Source: Comamonadaceae bacterium
GTDB taxonomy: Bacteria; Pseudomonadota; Gammaproteobacteria; Burkholderiales; Burkholderiaceae_C
Assembly: GCA_947451445.1 (NCBI GenBank)
Contig: CANFZJ010000026.1
Location: forward strand, 1-16,128
Length of the DNA stretch: 16,128 nucleotides
Direction: 5' to 3'
A program made the position numbers and the translations under genes. Below are positions 7,524 through 14,040 of this stretch, piece after piece. Numbering within the stretch: the first letter of the stretch is position 1; every line of letters starts with the position of its first letter. Below the pieces are notes generated by a model that was not told the DNA's origin, made no database searches, and saw only the letters and a list, made by a program, of their open reading frames with translations.

Positions 7524-8330
7524 TTAAGAAGATTTACGCAGCGCCAACGCGCCTTGCACTGCCAGCCACAAGGCCGCAGCCGTGGCCAGATAAAAGCCCA
7601 AGCCCAGCGACATGGCCTGCAGCATTTGGCTGAACATGGCGTCGGCCATTTCCTGTGCCATGCGGGCCGCCTGCGCACCGCCAAAGGCCTGCGCGGCACC
7701 ATTCACCGCCCCCAGGCTGTCCTTGAGCTTGAAGTACGCCGCCAGCGCCATAGCCAGCATGAAGCCCAGCGGCGCGAACAAACCCCAACCGGCCCAGCGT
7801 GACGGCACCAACTGCGGCAGCAGCGGGGCCAGCAAGGCCAACCACAGCAGCCAGCCGGTCCAGCCGGTACTGGCACGTTCCAGCCCGCCTAGCATCTCCA
7901 AACCGCCCGCCATGTGGGCCAGCTTGAGCAGGTCGCGCAGGCTCAGGCTTTGCGTCAAGCTGCCGCCCACCCGCACCGTCAGCGTGCTGAACACCAGCCA
8001 GCCCAGCGCCAGCGCGGCCATGCCCGCCAGCGTGGGCAGGCCGACCCGCTGCAACACCGTGCCAGACAGCGCCTTGAGCACCGGCAGGCCGCGCTGCTGT
8101 AAATCAGCGCCCAGACCTTTCAGCCCATCCTGTGCCTGCTGCAGCACATCTACAGCGTGCAGGGTTTGCAGCGTGCCGTGCGCGTCCAGCGCCAGCTCCA
8201 CCGCCATGCCGACACGCGGCGCAGTGTCGCTACGCCAGTGCTCTTCCAGTGTGAAGATGAATTGCTGGCCGTCGGCAGAAGCCAGGCCTGGGCCAGCCTG
8301 CGTGTCACGCAGAATCTTGCCTTTGCGCAT
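7524..8330 (-). CDS. Membrane protein with N-terminal cold-shock-like (OB) stretch, function unknown
   Basis: This protein has 268 residues in two parts. Residues 1-60 (MRKGKILRDTQAGPGLASAD, GQQFIFTLEEHWRS, APRVGMAVELALDAHGTL) follow the cold-shock pattern G-x-I ... G-x-G ... DG ... F-x-F ... P-x-x-G-M-x-V. This is a weak resemblance to a small OB fold, seen by eye only. After a linker with a helical stretch (about 62-95) there are three or four hydrophobic segments: about 97-117 (LPTLAGMAALALGWLVFS), 155-172 (TGWLLWLALLAPLLPQL), 180-197 (WGLFAPLGFMLAMALAAY) and 238-262 (MSLGLGFYLATAAALWLAVQ). It is therefore an inner-membrane protein with its N-terminus probably in the cytoplasm. It starts 3 bases after the stop of the upstream lipoprotein and ends 13 bases before the next. 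No enzyme motif is visible. Confidence 0.85.
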   Translation of the reverse strand: MRKGKILRDTQAGPGLASADGQQFIFTLEEHWRSDTAPRVGMAVELALDAHGTLQTLHAVDVLQQAQDGLKGLGADLQQRGLPVLKALSGTVLQRVGLPTLAGMAALALGWLVFSTLTVRVGGSLTQSLSLRDLLKLAHMAGGLEMLGGLERASTGWTGWLLWLALLAPLLPQLVPSRWAGWGLFAPLGFMLAMALAAYFKLKDSLGAVNGAAQAFGGAQAARMAQEMADAMFSQMLQAMSLGLGFYLATAAALWLAVQGALALRKSS

Positions 8331-8333
8331 GGC

Positions 8334-9143
8334 TTATTGCTGCGACCACAGGCTGACGTAACCACGGGTCAAGGCAGTGAGCGCGGGGCCGCCGTGCTCC
8401 ACGATGGCATAGGCCGTGCTGCCATCTTGTTTCACGTAGCTGTAGGCCTTGAGTGCGACGTAAGCCCCGCCACTTTGCGAGGGCGCATTGGTCGCGCTCA
8501 GGGCAGCGGTCACATTGGCGGCACTGATGTTCGTGGTGCCGTTGGCGGTAACCGCCGTGGCATTGCCTGCACTGTCAAAGGTCAAAGAACTGCCCGCAGT
8601 CACGGCGCAGTCTTCACGGTACACGCTGAAGGTTTTGCCCGCCAGTGCCGTGGCATTGGTGATGGGCAGGGCCAGGGCGTTGACCAGTACATCGGTGCTC
8701 TTTGCACCGTTCGTACCCGTACCGCTGATGGCCTGGCACAGCATGGCGACGGCGGGCAAATTGGCATCCGTGCTGTGGCTGCCCACGGCCACTCCCTTCG
8801 TGAACGGTGCGCCATAGGCAATGCCACCGTCGCTGGCTGGGGTCATAGTGACGGTAATGCCGCTACTCGAAGAGCTGGCGGCAGCATCAAACTGCAGCGA
8901 ACCCGCCACGCCGACGCCTTTGTCCACGTACACGGCGTTGCCACTGGTGGCGGCCAAATCTTGCAGGTAGTTGACGTTCATGTAGCCCAGCGACACGGGT
9001 TGGGCCACGGTACCCACGGTTGTTCCAGTCGTGGTGCCGCCTGTGGTCGTGGCGCCGGTACTGGCGGAAGAGTCATCGCCTCCGCCGCAAGCTGCCAAAA
9101 CAGCGGTCAAAGCGGCAATCAAAAGGGTTTTTTGCATGTGCAT
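8334..9143 (-). CDS. Predicted lipoprotein, Ser/Thr/Gly-rich, function unknown
   Basis: No named family is recognised. The protein has 269 residues with a signal peptide MHMQKTLLIAALTAVLAAC and a clear lipobox (LAAC, Cys19) followed by GGGDDSSAS. A low-complexity Ser/Thr/Gly linker (about 25-45, including TTTGGTTTGTTVG) leads into a beta-rich domain with many small residues (SLQFDAAASSSSSGITVTMT). Two further Cys, in AVAMLCQAIS and YREDCAVTAG, could form a disulfide, which suits an exported protein. The C-terminal part (GGAYVALKAYSYVKQDG, AYAIVEHGG, GYVSLWSQQ) looks like a compact beta domain. Start choice: ATG 9143 has AGGA 9 bases upstream. ATG 9137 (MQKTLL) is a possible alternative. It is the first gene of the operon, divergent from the ECF sigma gene, with three bases before the next gene. 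Confidence 0.86.
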   Translation of the reverse strand: MHMQKTLLIAALTAVLAACGGGDDSSASTGATTTGGTTTGTTVGTVAQPVSLGYMNVNYLQDLAATSGNAVYVDKGVGVAGSLQFDAAASSSSSGITVTMTPASDGGIAYGAPFTKGVAVGSHSTDANLPAVAMLCQAISGTGTNGAKSTDVLVNALALPITNATALAGKTFSVYREDCAVTAGSSLTFDSAGNATAVTANGTTNISAANVTAALSATNAPSQSGGAYVALKAYSYVKQDGSTAYAIVEHGGPALTALTRGYVSLWSQQ

Positions 9144-9194
9144 AGTGGGTGGTCCTGGAGTTAATACAAAAGACTGTCCCTGCTTATTCGCCGC

Positions 9195-9213
9195 TTCAAC
9201 CGGTTTGGTTCAA
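9195..9213. promoter_or_regulatory. Imperfect dyad in the divergent lipoprotein / ECF sigma control region
   Basis: TTCAACC-GGTTT-GGTTCAA has two 7-base arms matching at six positions. Inside it is the perfect 8-base palindrome AACCGGTT (9198-9205). It lies in the 108 bases between the divergent starts at 9143 and 9252, where an operator or an autoregulatory sigma site would be expected. No clear sigma-70 or GGAAC-type ECF -35 box is evident on either strand. It may be chance. Confidence 0.3.
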
Positions 9214-9251
9214 AGTATTTGTACAGCCGCCTTTATCATCCTGCCCACCCC

Positions 9252-9851
9252 ATGCAGTCCCACCAGCCCAACCCCGCCGAGCTCCTGGCTCTCATCCGCT
9301 CTGGCGACCACCGCGCCCTGGACACCCTGTACCGGGCCTGGTCCCCCAAAGTACGGTTGTTTGCCCGCATGCAGCTAGCCCCCAGCGGGCTGGACGCCGA
9401 GGCCATGGCCGATGAGGTGACGGTGGACGTGTTCCACGACCTGTGGCGCTACCCCGAACGCTATGACGGACGCGTGACCTTCAGCACCTGGCTGCTCACT
9501 CTGGCGCGGAACAAGGCGATCAGCCTCTTACGCCGGGCCCTGCGCCACCCCGAACCGATTGATACCGACGGCTTCGACCCACCCGCCGACCCGCAGTACG
9601 AGCCCCCGGCCCAACTGGCCAAACAGCAGCGCCAGCACGGCGTGATGGACTGCCTGCGGCGGCTGCGCAACCCCTTGCAGCGCGAAAGCCTGATGCTCTG
9701 GGCGATGGAAGACATGCCCCTGGCCCAAATTGCACAGCTGCAAAACAGCCCCGAAAACACCGTCAAAACCCGGCTCTACCATGGCCGCCTGAACCTGCGC
9801 GCCTGCCTGCAGCGCTGGCTGGCCCGCGAAGGAGACACCGATGCCCGATAA
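9252..9851 (+). CDS. ECF-type RNA polymerase sigma factor
   Basis: Extracytoplasmic-function sigma-70 factor of 199 residues from ATG 9252. Region 2 spans about residues 8-85 (LIRSGDHRALDTLYRAWSPK, ADEVTVDVFHDLWRYPERYD, FSTWLLTLARNKAISLLRR), including the -10-recognition helix. A Pro/Gln-rich linker follows (about 90-130). Region 4 is at about 133-190 (RLRNPLQRESLMLWAMEDMP, LAQIAQLQNSPENTVKTRLY) with a helix-turn-helix for the -35 element. Regions 1 and 3 are absent, as expected for the ECF group. TTG 9219 upstream is in frame but adds unconserved residues. The last 11 bases overlap the next gene, a probable anti-sigma factor, which supports a co-translated sigma/anti-sigma pair. Regulated targets are unknown; the divergent lipoprotein operon, the caspase gene and the facing receptor operon are natural candidates. 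The ECF subgroup cannot be assigned by eye. Confidence 0.92.
   Translation: MQSHQPNPAELLALIRSGDHRALDTLYRAWSPKVRLFARMQLAPSGLDAEAMADEVTVDVFHDLWRYPERYDGRVTFSTWLLTLARNKAISLLRRALRHPEPIDTDGFDPPADPQYEPPAQLAKQQRQHGVMDCLRRLRNPLQRESLMLWAMEDMPLAQIAQLQNSPENTVKTRLYHGRLNLRACLQRWLAREGDTDAR
9828..9834 (+). promoter_or_regulatory. Strong ribosome binding site within the sigma gene
   Basis: GAAGGAG sits 6 bases before ATG 9841, inside the last codons of the ECF sigma gene. It fixes the start of the downstream membrane protein and shows that the 11-base overlap of the two genes is real. Confidence 0.8.
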
Positions 9852-10356
9852 CAACGCGGATGCCGCGCTGCACGCCACCCTGCGCAATGCCCTGCACGCC
9901 GAGCTGGCGCACATGGACCCCGAGGCCGGACTGGCCCAGCTACACGCCCGCCTGCAAGCGGATGCGGCCCACGCGCCGGTGCGACCGCCAGCCCCCTGGC
10001 GCGTCGCCCTGCGCGGCTGGTTCACCCGCTGGCCCACGGCGCTGGCCAGCCTGGTCATCGTGCTGCAAACCGGGCTGCTGGCGTGGCACATGGTGCCGCC
10101 AGCGCCAGACGTAGCCTGGCGCGGCACCGGGGTAGAGGCTCTGGGCAGCGCACCCACCGCCTTGGTAGTGGTGCACTTTGCCCCGCAGGCCCCGCTGCAA
10201 GCCGTTACCGTGCTGCTGCAAAGTTTGCGGGCCGACACCATTGCGGGGCCTGACAAAGACGGGCTCTGGACCCTTGCCGTGCCCACCGTCCAGCGCGATA
10301 CCGCCTTGGCCCAATTGCGCGCCAGCCCGCTGGTACAGGCCGCGACGGCACCTTGA
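9841..10356 (+). CDS. Single-pass membrane protein, probable anti-sigma factor
   Basis: 171 residues. The cytoplasmic N-terminus (about 1-60) is largely helical and charged (ATLRNALHAELAHMDPEAGL, AQLHARLQADAAH). One membrane helix follows at about 66-83 (TALASLVIVLQTGLLAW), then an 85-residue C-terminal domain on the periplasmic side (ALVVVHFAPQAPLQAVTVLL, then DGLWTLAVPTVQRDTALAQL). This topology and its 11-base overlap with an ECF sigma gene are what an anti-sigma factor shows. It has no zinc-binding HxxxCxxC (ZAS) motif and no FecR-like domain that I can see, so the assignment rests on position and topology. The periplasmic part, with a repeated strand-helix pattern, may sense a signal or bind a partner such as the caspase-like protein. 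Its stop overlaps the TTG start of that gene (TTGA, 10353-10356). Confidence 0.7.
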   Translation: MPDNNADAALHATLRNALHAELAHMDPEAGLAQLHARLQADAAHAPVRPPAPWRVALRGWFTRWPTALASLVIVLQTGLLAWHMVPPAPDVAWRGTGVEALGSAPTALVVVHFAPQAPLQAVTVLLQSLRADTIAGPDKDGLWTLAVPTVQRDTALAQLRASPLVQAATAP

Positions 10357-11732
10357 GAGCCTCTTTAGCCGTGCGCCGCGCTCTGCTGGTACTGGCCGCA
10401 CTGCTATGTGCCAGCGCCCACGCCGAACGCTACGCCGTGCTGGTGGGCGTGTCGCAACTGGCCTTGCAACCGCGCGCACTGTGGCTAGACGGCCCGCGCC
10501 ACGACGTGGCGGCGGTGCAAACCACCCTGGCCGCGCAAGGCATCCCCCCCGCCCACACCACGGTATTGGCCGACGGCGTGCCGGGGGCCACACCGCCCAC
10601 CCAAGCCGCCATCCTGGCCGCGCTGGACGGGCTGACCCCCCGGCTGCGGGCGGGCGACAGCGTGCTGTTGTACTGGTCGGGCCATGGTGTGCGCAGCCCG
10701 GCCCCGCCCAAAGCCAGCCAAGAACCCGACGGGCTGGACGAATACCTGCTGGCCCGCGATGCCCAGATCGACCGCCGCACAGGCCAGCTGGTGGGCGCCG
10801 TGCACGATGCCGCGCTGGGAGCCCGCATCGACGCATGGCAGGCCCGGGGAGCCCAGGTGTTTGCCGTGTTCGACACCTGCCACGCGGCCTCCAGCACACG
10901 CGATGCGCCCCCCTCCGGGCTGCGCTGGCGTGGCCTGCAAACCCAGCAATTGCGCAGCGGCAGCCCGCGTACCGAGGTGGCCGAAACCCTGCCCGCACCC
11001 CAGCCACGCCCGGCCTACACCGCCTTCTACGCCAGCGAAAGCCACCAGCGCACGCCCGAATGGAAAGGGGCCGGGCTGTTCACCCAGGCTCTGCTGCACG
11101 CCTGGAAATCCGCCGATACACCCAGCTACCGCAGCCTGGCCACCGCCACCTTGCAGCAGTACCAACAGCTGGCCGCCACGCTGCCCATCGCCCGCAGCGC
11201 CTGGCCGTCGCCGCTGTTCGAGGGCGACCTGGACGCGCCGCTGTGGGGCCGTAGCCCGCACCGCACCGCCGACAGCGCCTTGCCCAACCCCAGCGCGTCC
11301 TTGCCCAGTGGCGTGCGCGTCCAACTCAGCGTGCAGCGCCCCGGCCAAGCCCCCCAGATCGTGCCCGTTGCCGATAGTGATCTGGGCCGCCTGCCCTCCG
11401 GCACTCTGCTCACCGTGGCGGTGGACAACTCCAGCGGCGCGTCGCTGGACATGGCCCTGGTCTACCGGGCCACCGGCAATCCCGCCCGCAGCCTGTACCC
11501 CGCGCTGGCGGGTGACAGCAACCGGCTGGATGCCGGTACCACCAACGCCCCGGTGCACTGGCAGCAAGGTTTTAACCTGACTGCCGACGGCGCGGTGGGC
11601 GAAACGCTGGTGCTGACCCTGGCCCCTGCCCTGCCCCGCTCGCTGCCCCGGCGTTTTGGGCTGGGCGACAACGCCGAGCCTGCCGCCTGGCAGGCACAGA
11701 TTCGCTGGCAGATGGAGCCGGGTAAAAAATAA
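10353..11732 (+). CDS. Exported caspase-family (C14-like) protein with DUF4384-like C-terminus
   Basis: 459 residues. A Sec signal peptide (RRALLVLAALLCASAHA, cleavage near residue 24) is followed directly by a caspase-fold domain: ERYAVLVGVSQL (strand 1), SVLLYWSGHGV with catalytic His111, and VFAVFDTCHAAS with catalytic Cys176 in the usual D-x-C-H context. DGLDEYLLARDAQ lies between them, as in other bacterial caspase-like proteins. The domain ends near residue 290. From about 310 a beta-rich region contains PSGTLLTVAVDNSSG, SLDMALVYRATG, SLYPALAGDSNRLDAG and VGETLVLTLAPAL, resembling DUF4384, a domain often attached to such peptidases. Both catalytic residues are intact, so activity is plausible, probably cleaving after basic residues like metacaspases (inference). 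TTG 10353 gives a TTGA overlap with the previous gene; GTG 10371 (MRRALLVL) is an alternative start. The location is probably periplasmic. Confidence 0.87.
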   Translation: MRASLAVRRALLVLAALLCASAHAERYAVLVGVSQLALQPRALWLDGPRHDVAAVQTTLAAQGIPPAHTTVLADGVPGATPPTQAAILAALDGLTPRLRAGDSVLLYWSGHGVRSPAPPKASQEPDGLDEYLLARDAQIDRRTGQLVGAVHDAALGARIDAWQARGAQVFAVFDTCHAASSTRDAPPSGLRWRGLQTQQLRSGSPRTEVAETLPAPQPRPAYTAFYASESHQRTPEWKGAGLFTQALLHAWKSADTPSYRSLATATLQQYQQLAATLPIARSAWPSPLFEGDLDAPLWGRSPHRTADSALPNPSASLPSGVRVQLSVQRPGQAPQIVPVADSDLGRLPSGTLLTVAVDNSSGASLDMALVYRATGNPARSLYPALAGDSNRLDAGTTNAPVHWQQGFNLTADGAVGETLVLTLAPALPRSLPRRFGLGDNAEPAAWQAQIRWQMEPGKK

Positions 11733-11733
11733 G

Positions 11734-11778
11734 AAAAATAGGCCTCTAGCGCATATTCCACCTGCGCTAGCAGCTATT
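11734..11778 (-). repeat. Intergenic hairpin element, copy 2 (likely terminator between convergent operons)
   Basis: Read on the minus strand it runs AATAGCTG, an 8-base perfect stem CTAGCGCA (11763-11770) / TGCGCTAG (11746-11753) around a 9-base loop, then AGGCCTA and T5 (11734-11738). This fits a rho-independent terminator for the CHAT gene, and the stem also ends the caspase unit. Layout and flanking motifs match copy 1 at 6756-6798 in the opposite orientation. I recall similar AATAGCTGCTAGCGCA-type intergenic elements as common in Comamonadaceae; this is from memory and not searched. Confidence 0.65.
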
Positions 11779-11793
11779 TATTCAATAGCAAAG

Positions 11794-14040
11794 TCAACCA
11801 CCTTCTATCAACAGAACGAAAGCCCCCCAGAAATAGGGGTGGCGCACAGCCTGCGGCGCTGGGGAAATAGGCTGCAGGCCACGTGCGACTTGGCTGCCTG
11901 CACCCGGCTGGGCCAACAGCGCCAACTGGGCGGCGCGCAGCGCATCGGCCTTGCCCTGCCCGGCGGCCAGTTGCTGGTAGAAGCCGCCCATCAGCGCAGC
12001 GGTGGACGCATCGGGCACGGGCCAGAGGCTGGCCAGCACGTTTTTGGCACCGCGTGCGTGGGCCAGCCAGGCCAGGCTGTCCAGGCTGCGGCCTTGCGCG
12101 TCCACGCCCGGCGGCACGGCGGTGTCGCAGGCGCTCAGGGTCAGCAGGTCCAGCCCGTCGAAGCGGTAGGTATCACCCGCCAGCGCCGCCAGCGACACCC
12201 GTTCCCCGCTGCCCAGCTGCAGCCACGAAGCCCGGCTGTCGCCGGGGGCCAGCACAAAGTGGCTGGCAATGTGCACCACACTGCGCTGCGCCAAGGCGGC
12301 TTGCAGGCGCGGGGCGGTGAAACCCGCGTCCAGCGCCTGGGAGGTCGCCGCAGGGCTGGCCCGTCGGATGGCCGCCAGCTCGCCGGGCACTTGCGCCAAA
12401 GGCGGTAAACCGGCCGCCCCCCGGCTGCTGCCAAACAAGGCCCAGCCAGTGCGGGGGGTGTCGGACTTCTGCGCTCCTGCGCCCCCGGCATTCAGGGCCA
12501 GGGTGTGGCGCTCCACCAGCCAGTGTTGGCCATCAAATAGGGTCGCAAACGGCAAGTAGCGCAGCCCGCCCTCGGGGTGCAACACCACGGTGAGCCCAGG
12601 GTCAGTGGGCAACAGGTGGGCGATGGGCGCCCACAGCAGCGCATACAGGGCCTGGGCCTGTGGGCGGGCATCCACCGCGGGGTTTTGCAGCACCCGGCGC
12701 AGGTCGGCAATGTGGCGCAGCAGTTCGGCCTCGGTCACGGGCACGTCCACCACGTCCAGCGCCTCGCCACGGGCCACTGCGATGCGCAGGCGGTCGGGGG
12801 TGGGCAGGTAGAAAACCTGGGGCGTGGCGGTGGCCGAGAGCACTTGGGGCGGGCTGACCGGGAGGACTTGGGCCAGCGGCAGGTCCTTGGCGGCCAGCAG
12901 CGCAGCGACGGAGGTATCCAGCGCCTGATGCAAGGGCTGCTCGGCCCGGCCCAGCGGCTGGTGCTGGCGGCTCCAGTCAGCATACGCCTGCACCAGCTGT
13001 TGGCGCTGCTGGGCCAGGGCCTGGGCCAGCGCTTGCTCGGGGCCGCTGAAGGCCAGACGCTGGCGGCGCGGCTCCTGGCTGCGTACCAGTTGGTGGTAGT
13101 CCTCCTCGCGGGCCATGGCCAGCACCTGTTCGGCCTCGGGCAGGCGGCGTTGCGCCAGCAGGGCGTCGGCCAGGTCCACGTAGTCTTCGCGCTTGTCTTG
13201 CATAAAGCTTTGCTGGCGGGCGCTGGGCAGGCTCAAAGTGTTGCCGCGCACGGTTTGGGCGGCGTTGACGGCCCACTTGGCGTAAAAAATCTGCGCCGGT
13301 GCCTGCCCGGCCCGCTGCGCGCTGTTGGCCAGGCGCAGCCCGGAGTACCAGGCCAGTTCGGGCTGTTGCGTGGCCCAGGCGATGGCCAGGGATTCGGCGG
13401 CCAAGCGGGCTGCGCCGGCCGTGTCGCCCAGGCGTTTGGTCAGGGTGGACTGCAGGCGCAGCAGGCTGGCCCGCTCGACGCTGGTGCGGCCGTGTACCTG
13501 CTGCGCGTGCGCGGCCAGTGCGGCAATATCGGCGATGGCCGGGGCCAGCACGGCGGGGTCGTCCACCTCAAAGTGGGCCAGCAGGTCCAGCCGGGCACGG
13601 CGGATGGATTGCAGCGGCAGGCTGTCGGCAGGCAGGGTGGCCGCCCGTGCCAGGGCCGTGTCCAGCCATTGCAGGGCTTGCGCCTGGTCGTCTTTTTGGC
13701 GGGCCAGGTCGGCCAGGTTGATGGCGTTCCAGGTGCTGGCTTCGGCGGATACCGGGGTGGGGTTGCGCTCCATCGCCTGGGCCAGGGCGTAGGCGGTGTC
13801 CACCTCGCCCAGGGCCTTGTGCAGCAGCAAGCGGCTGCCTTGCACCCAACGGCAGCGCGGGTCGGCGCAGGCCGCGTCCGTCGGCAGGCGGGGCTGCAGC
13901 CAGGCGATCTGGGCCTGGGCCTCGCCCCAGCGCTGCTGGCGCACGGCACGGGCCAGTTGCGCGGCATGGGTATCGAGAGCTTGCGCGGCGTGCAGGCCGG
14001 TACCGATGCCCAATGTCAGGGCCAGCAGCAGGCGGCGCAT
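11794..14040 (-). CDS. Exported helical-repeat CHAT-domain protein (caspase-fold peptidase)
   Basis: 748 residues. A signal peptide (MRRLLLALTLGIGTGLHAAQ, residues 1-20) is followed by about 400 residues of Ala/Leu/Gln-rich helices in TPR-like repeats (for example EASTWNAINLADLARQKDDQ, AQALQWLDTALARAATLP). The C-terminal CHAT domain spans about 480-748. It shows LHPEGGLRYLPFATLFDG, VVHIASHFVLAPGD with catalytic His594, LLTLSACDTAVPPGVDAQG with catalytic Cys638, AKNVLASLWPVPDASTAALM, and ends HPYFWGAFVLLIEGG, the usual CHAT terminus. CHAT proteins are clan CD cysteine peptidases like caspases and separase; both catalytic residues are present. ATG 14040 was preferred over 14076 because it gives a clean signal peptide and overlaps the receptor stop by one base (TGATG), which implies coupled translation. 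Many CHAT proteins are cytosolic, so the export signal is notable. The substrate is unknown. Confidence 0.9.
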   Translation of the reverse strand: MRRLLLALTLGIGTGLHAAQALDTHAAQLARAVRQQRWGEAQAQIAWLQPRLPTDAACADPRCRWVQGSRLLLHKALGEVDTAYALAQAMERNPTPVSAEASTWNAINLADLARQKDDQAQALQWLDTALARAATLPADSLPLQSIRRARLDLLAHFEVDDPAVLAPAIADIAALAAHAQQVHGRTSVERASLLRLQSTLTKRLGDTAGAARLAAESLAIAWATQQPELAWYSGLRLANSAQRAGQAPAQIFYAKWAVNAAQTVRGNTLSLPSARQQSFMQDKREDYVDLADALLAQRRLPEAEQVLAMAREEDYHQLVRSQEPRRQRLAFSGPEQALAQALAQQRQQLVQAYADWSRQHQPLGRAEQPLHQALDTSVAALLAAKDLPLAQVLPVSPPQVLSATATPQVFYLPTPDRLRIAVARGEALDVVDVPVTEAELLRHIADLRRVLQNPAVDARPQAQALYALLWAPIAHLLPTDPGLTVVLHPEGGLRYLPFATLFDGQHWLVERHTLALNAGGAGAQKSDTPRTGWALFGSSRGAAGLPPLAQVPGELAAIRRASPAATSQALDAGFTAPRLQAALAQRSVVHIASHFVLAPGDSRASWLQLGSGERVSLAALAGDTYRFDGLDLLTLSACDTAVPPGVDAQGRSLDSLAWLAHARGAKNVLASLWPVPDASTAALMGGFYQQLAAGQGKADALRAAQLALLAQPGAGSQVARGLQPISPAPQAVRHPYFWGAFVLLIEGG

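Noticed and set aside
8157..9164. Plus-strand open frame of 335 codons across the lipoprotein and membrane-protein genes
   Set aside because: Gly/Arg/His-rich translation. The minus strand has two coherent genes with lipobox and membrane segments.
9252..10356. FecI-FecR pair regulating the receptor (FecA type)
   Set aside because: The second protein shows no FecR domain, the receptor has no STN domain, and it is on the opposite strand in a separate convergent unit.
10485..11567. Minus-strand open frame of 360 codons opposite the caspase gene
   Set aside because: Gly/Val/Gln-rich antisense shadow; the plus strand carries the SGHG and DTCH motifs.
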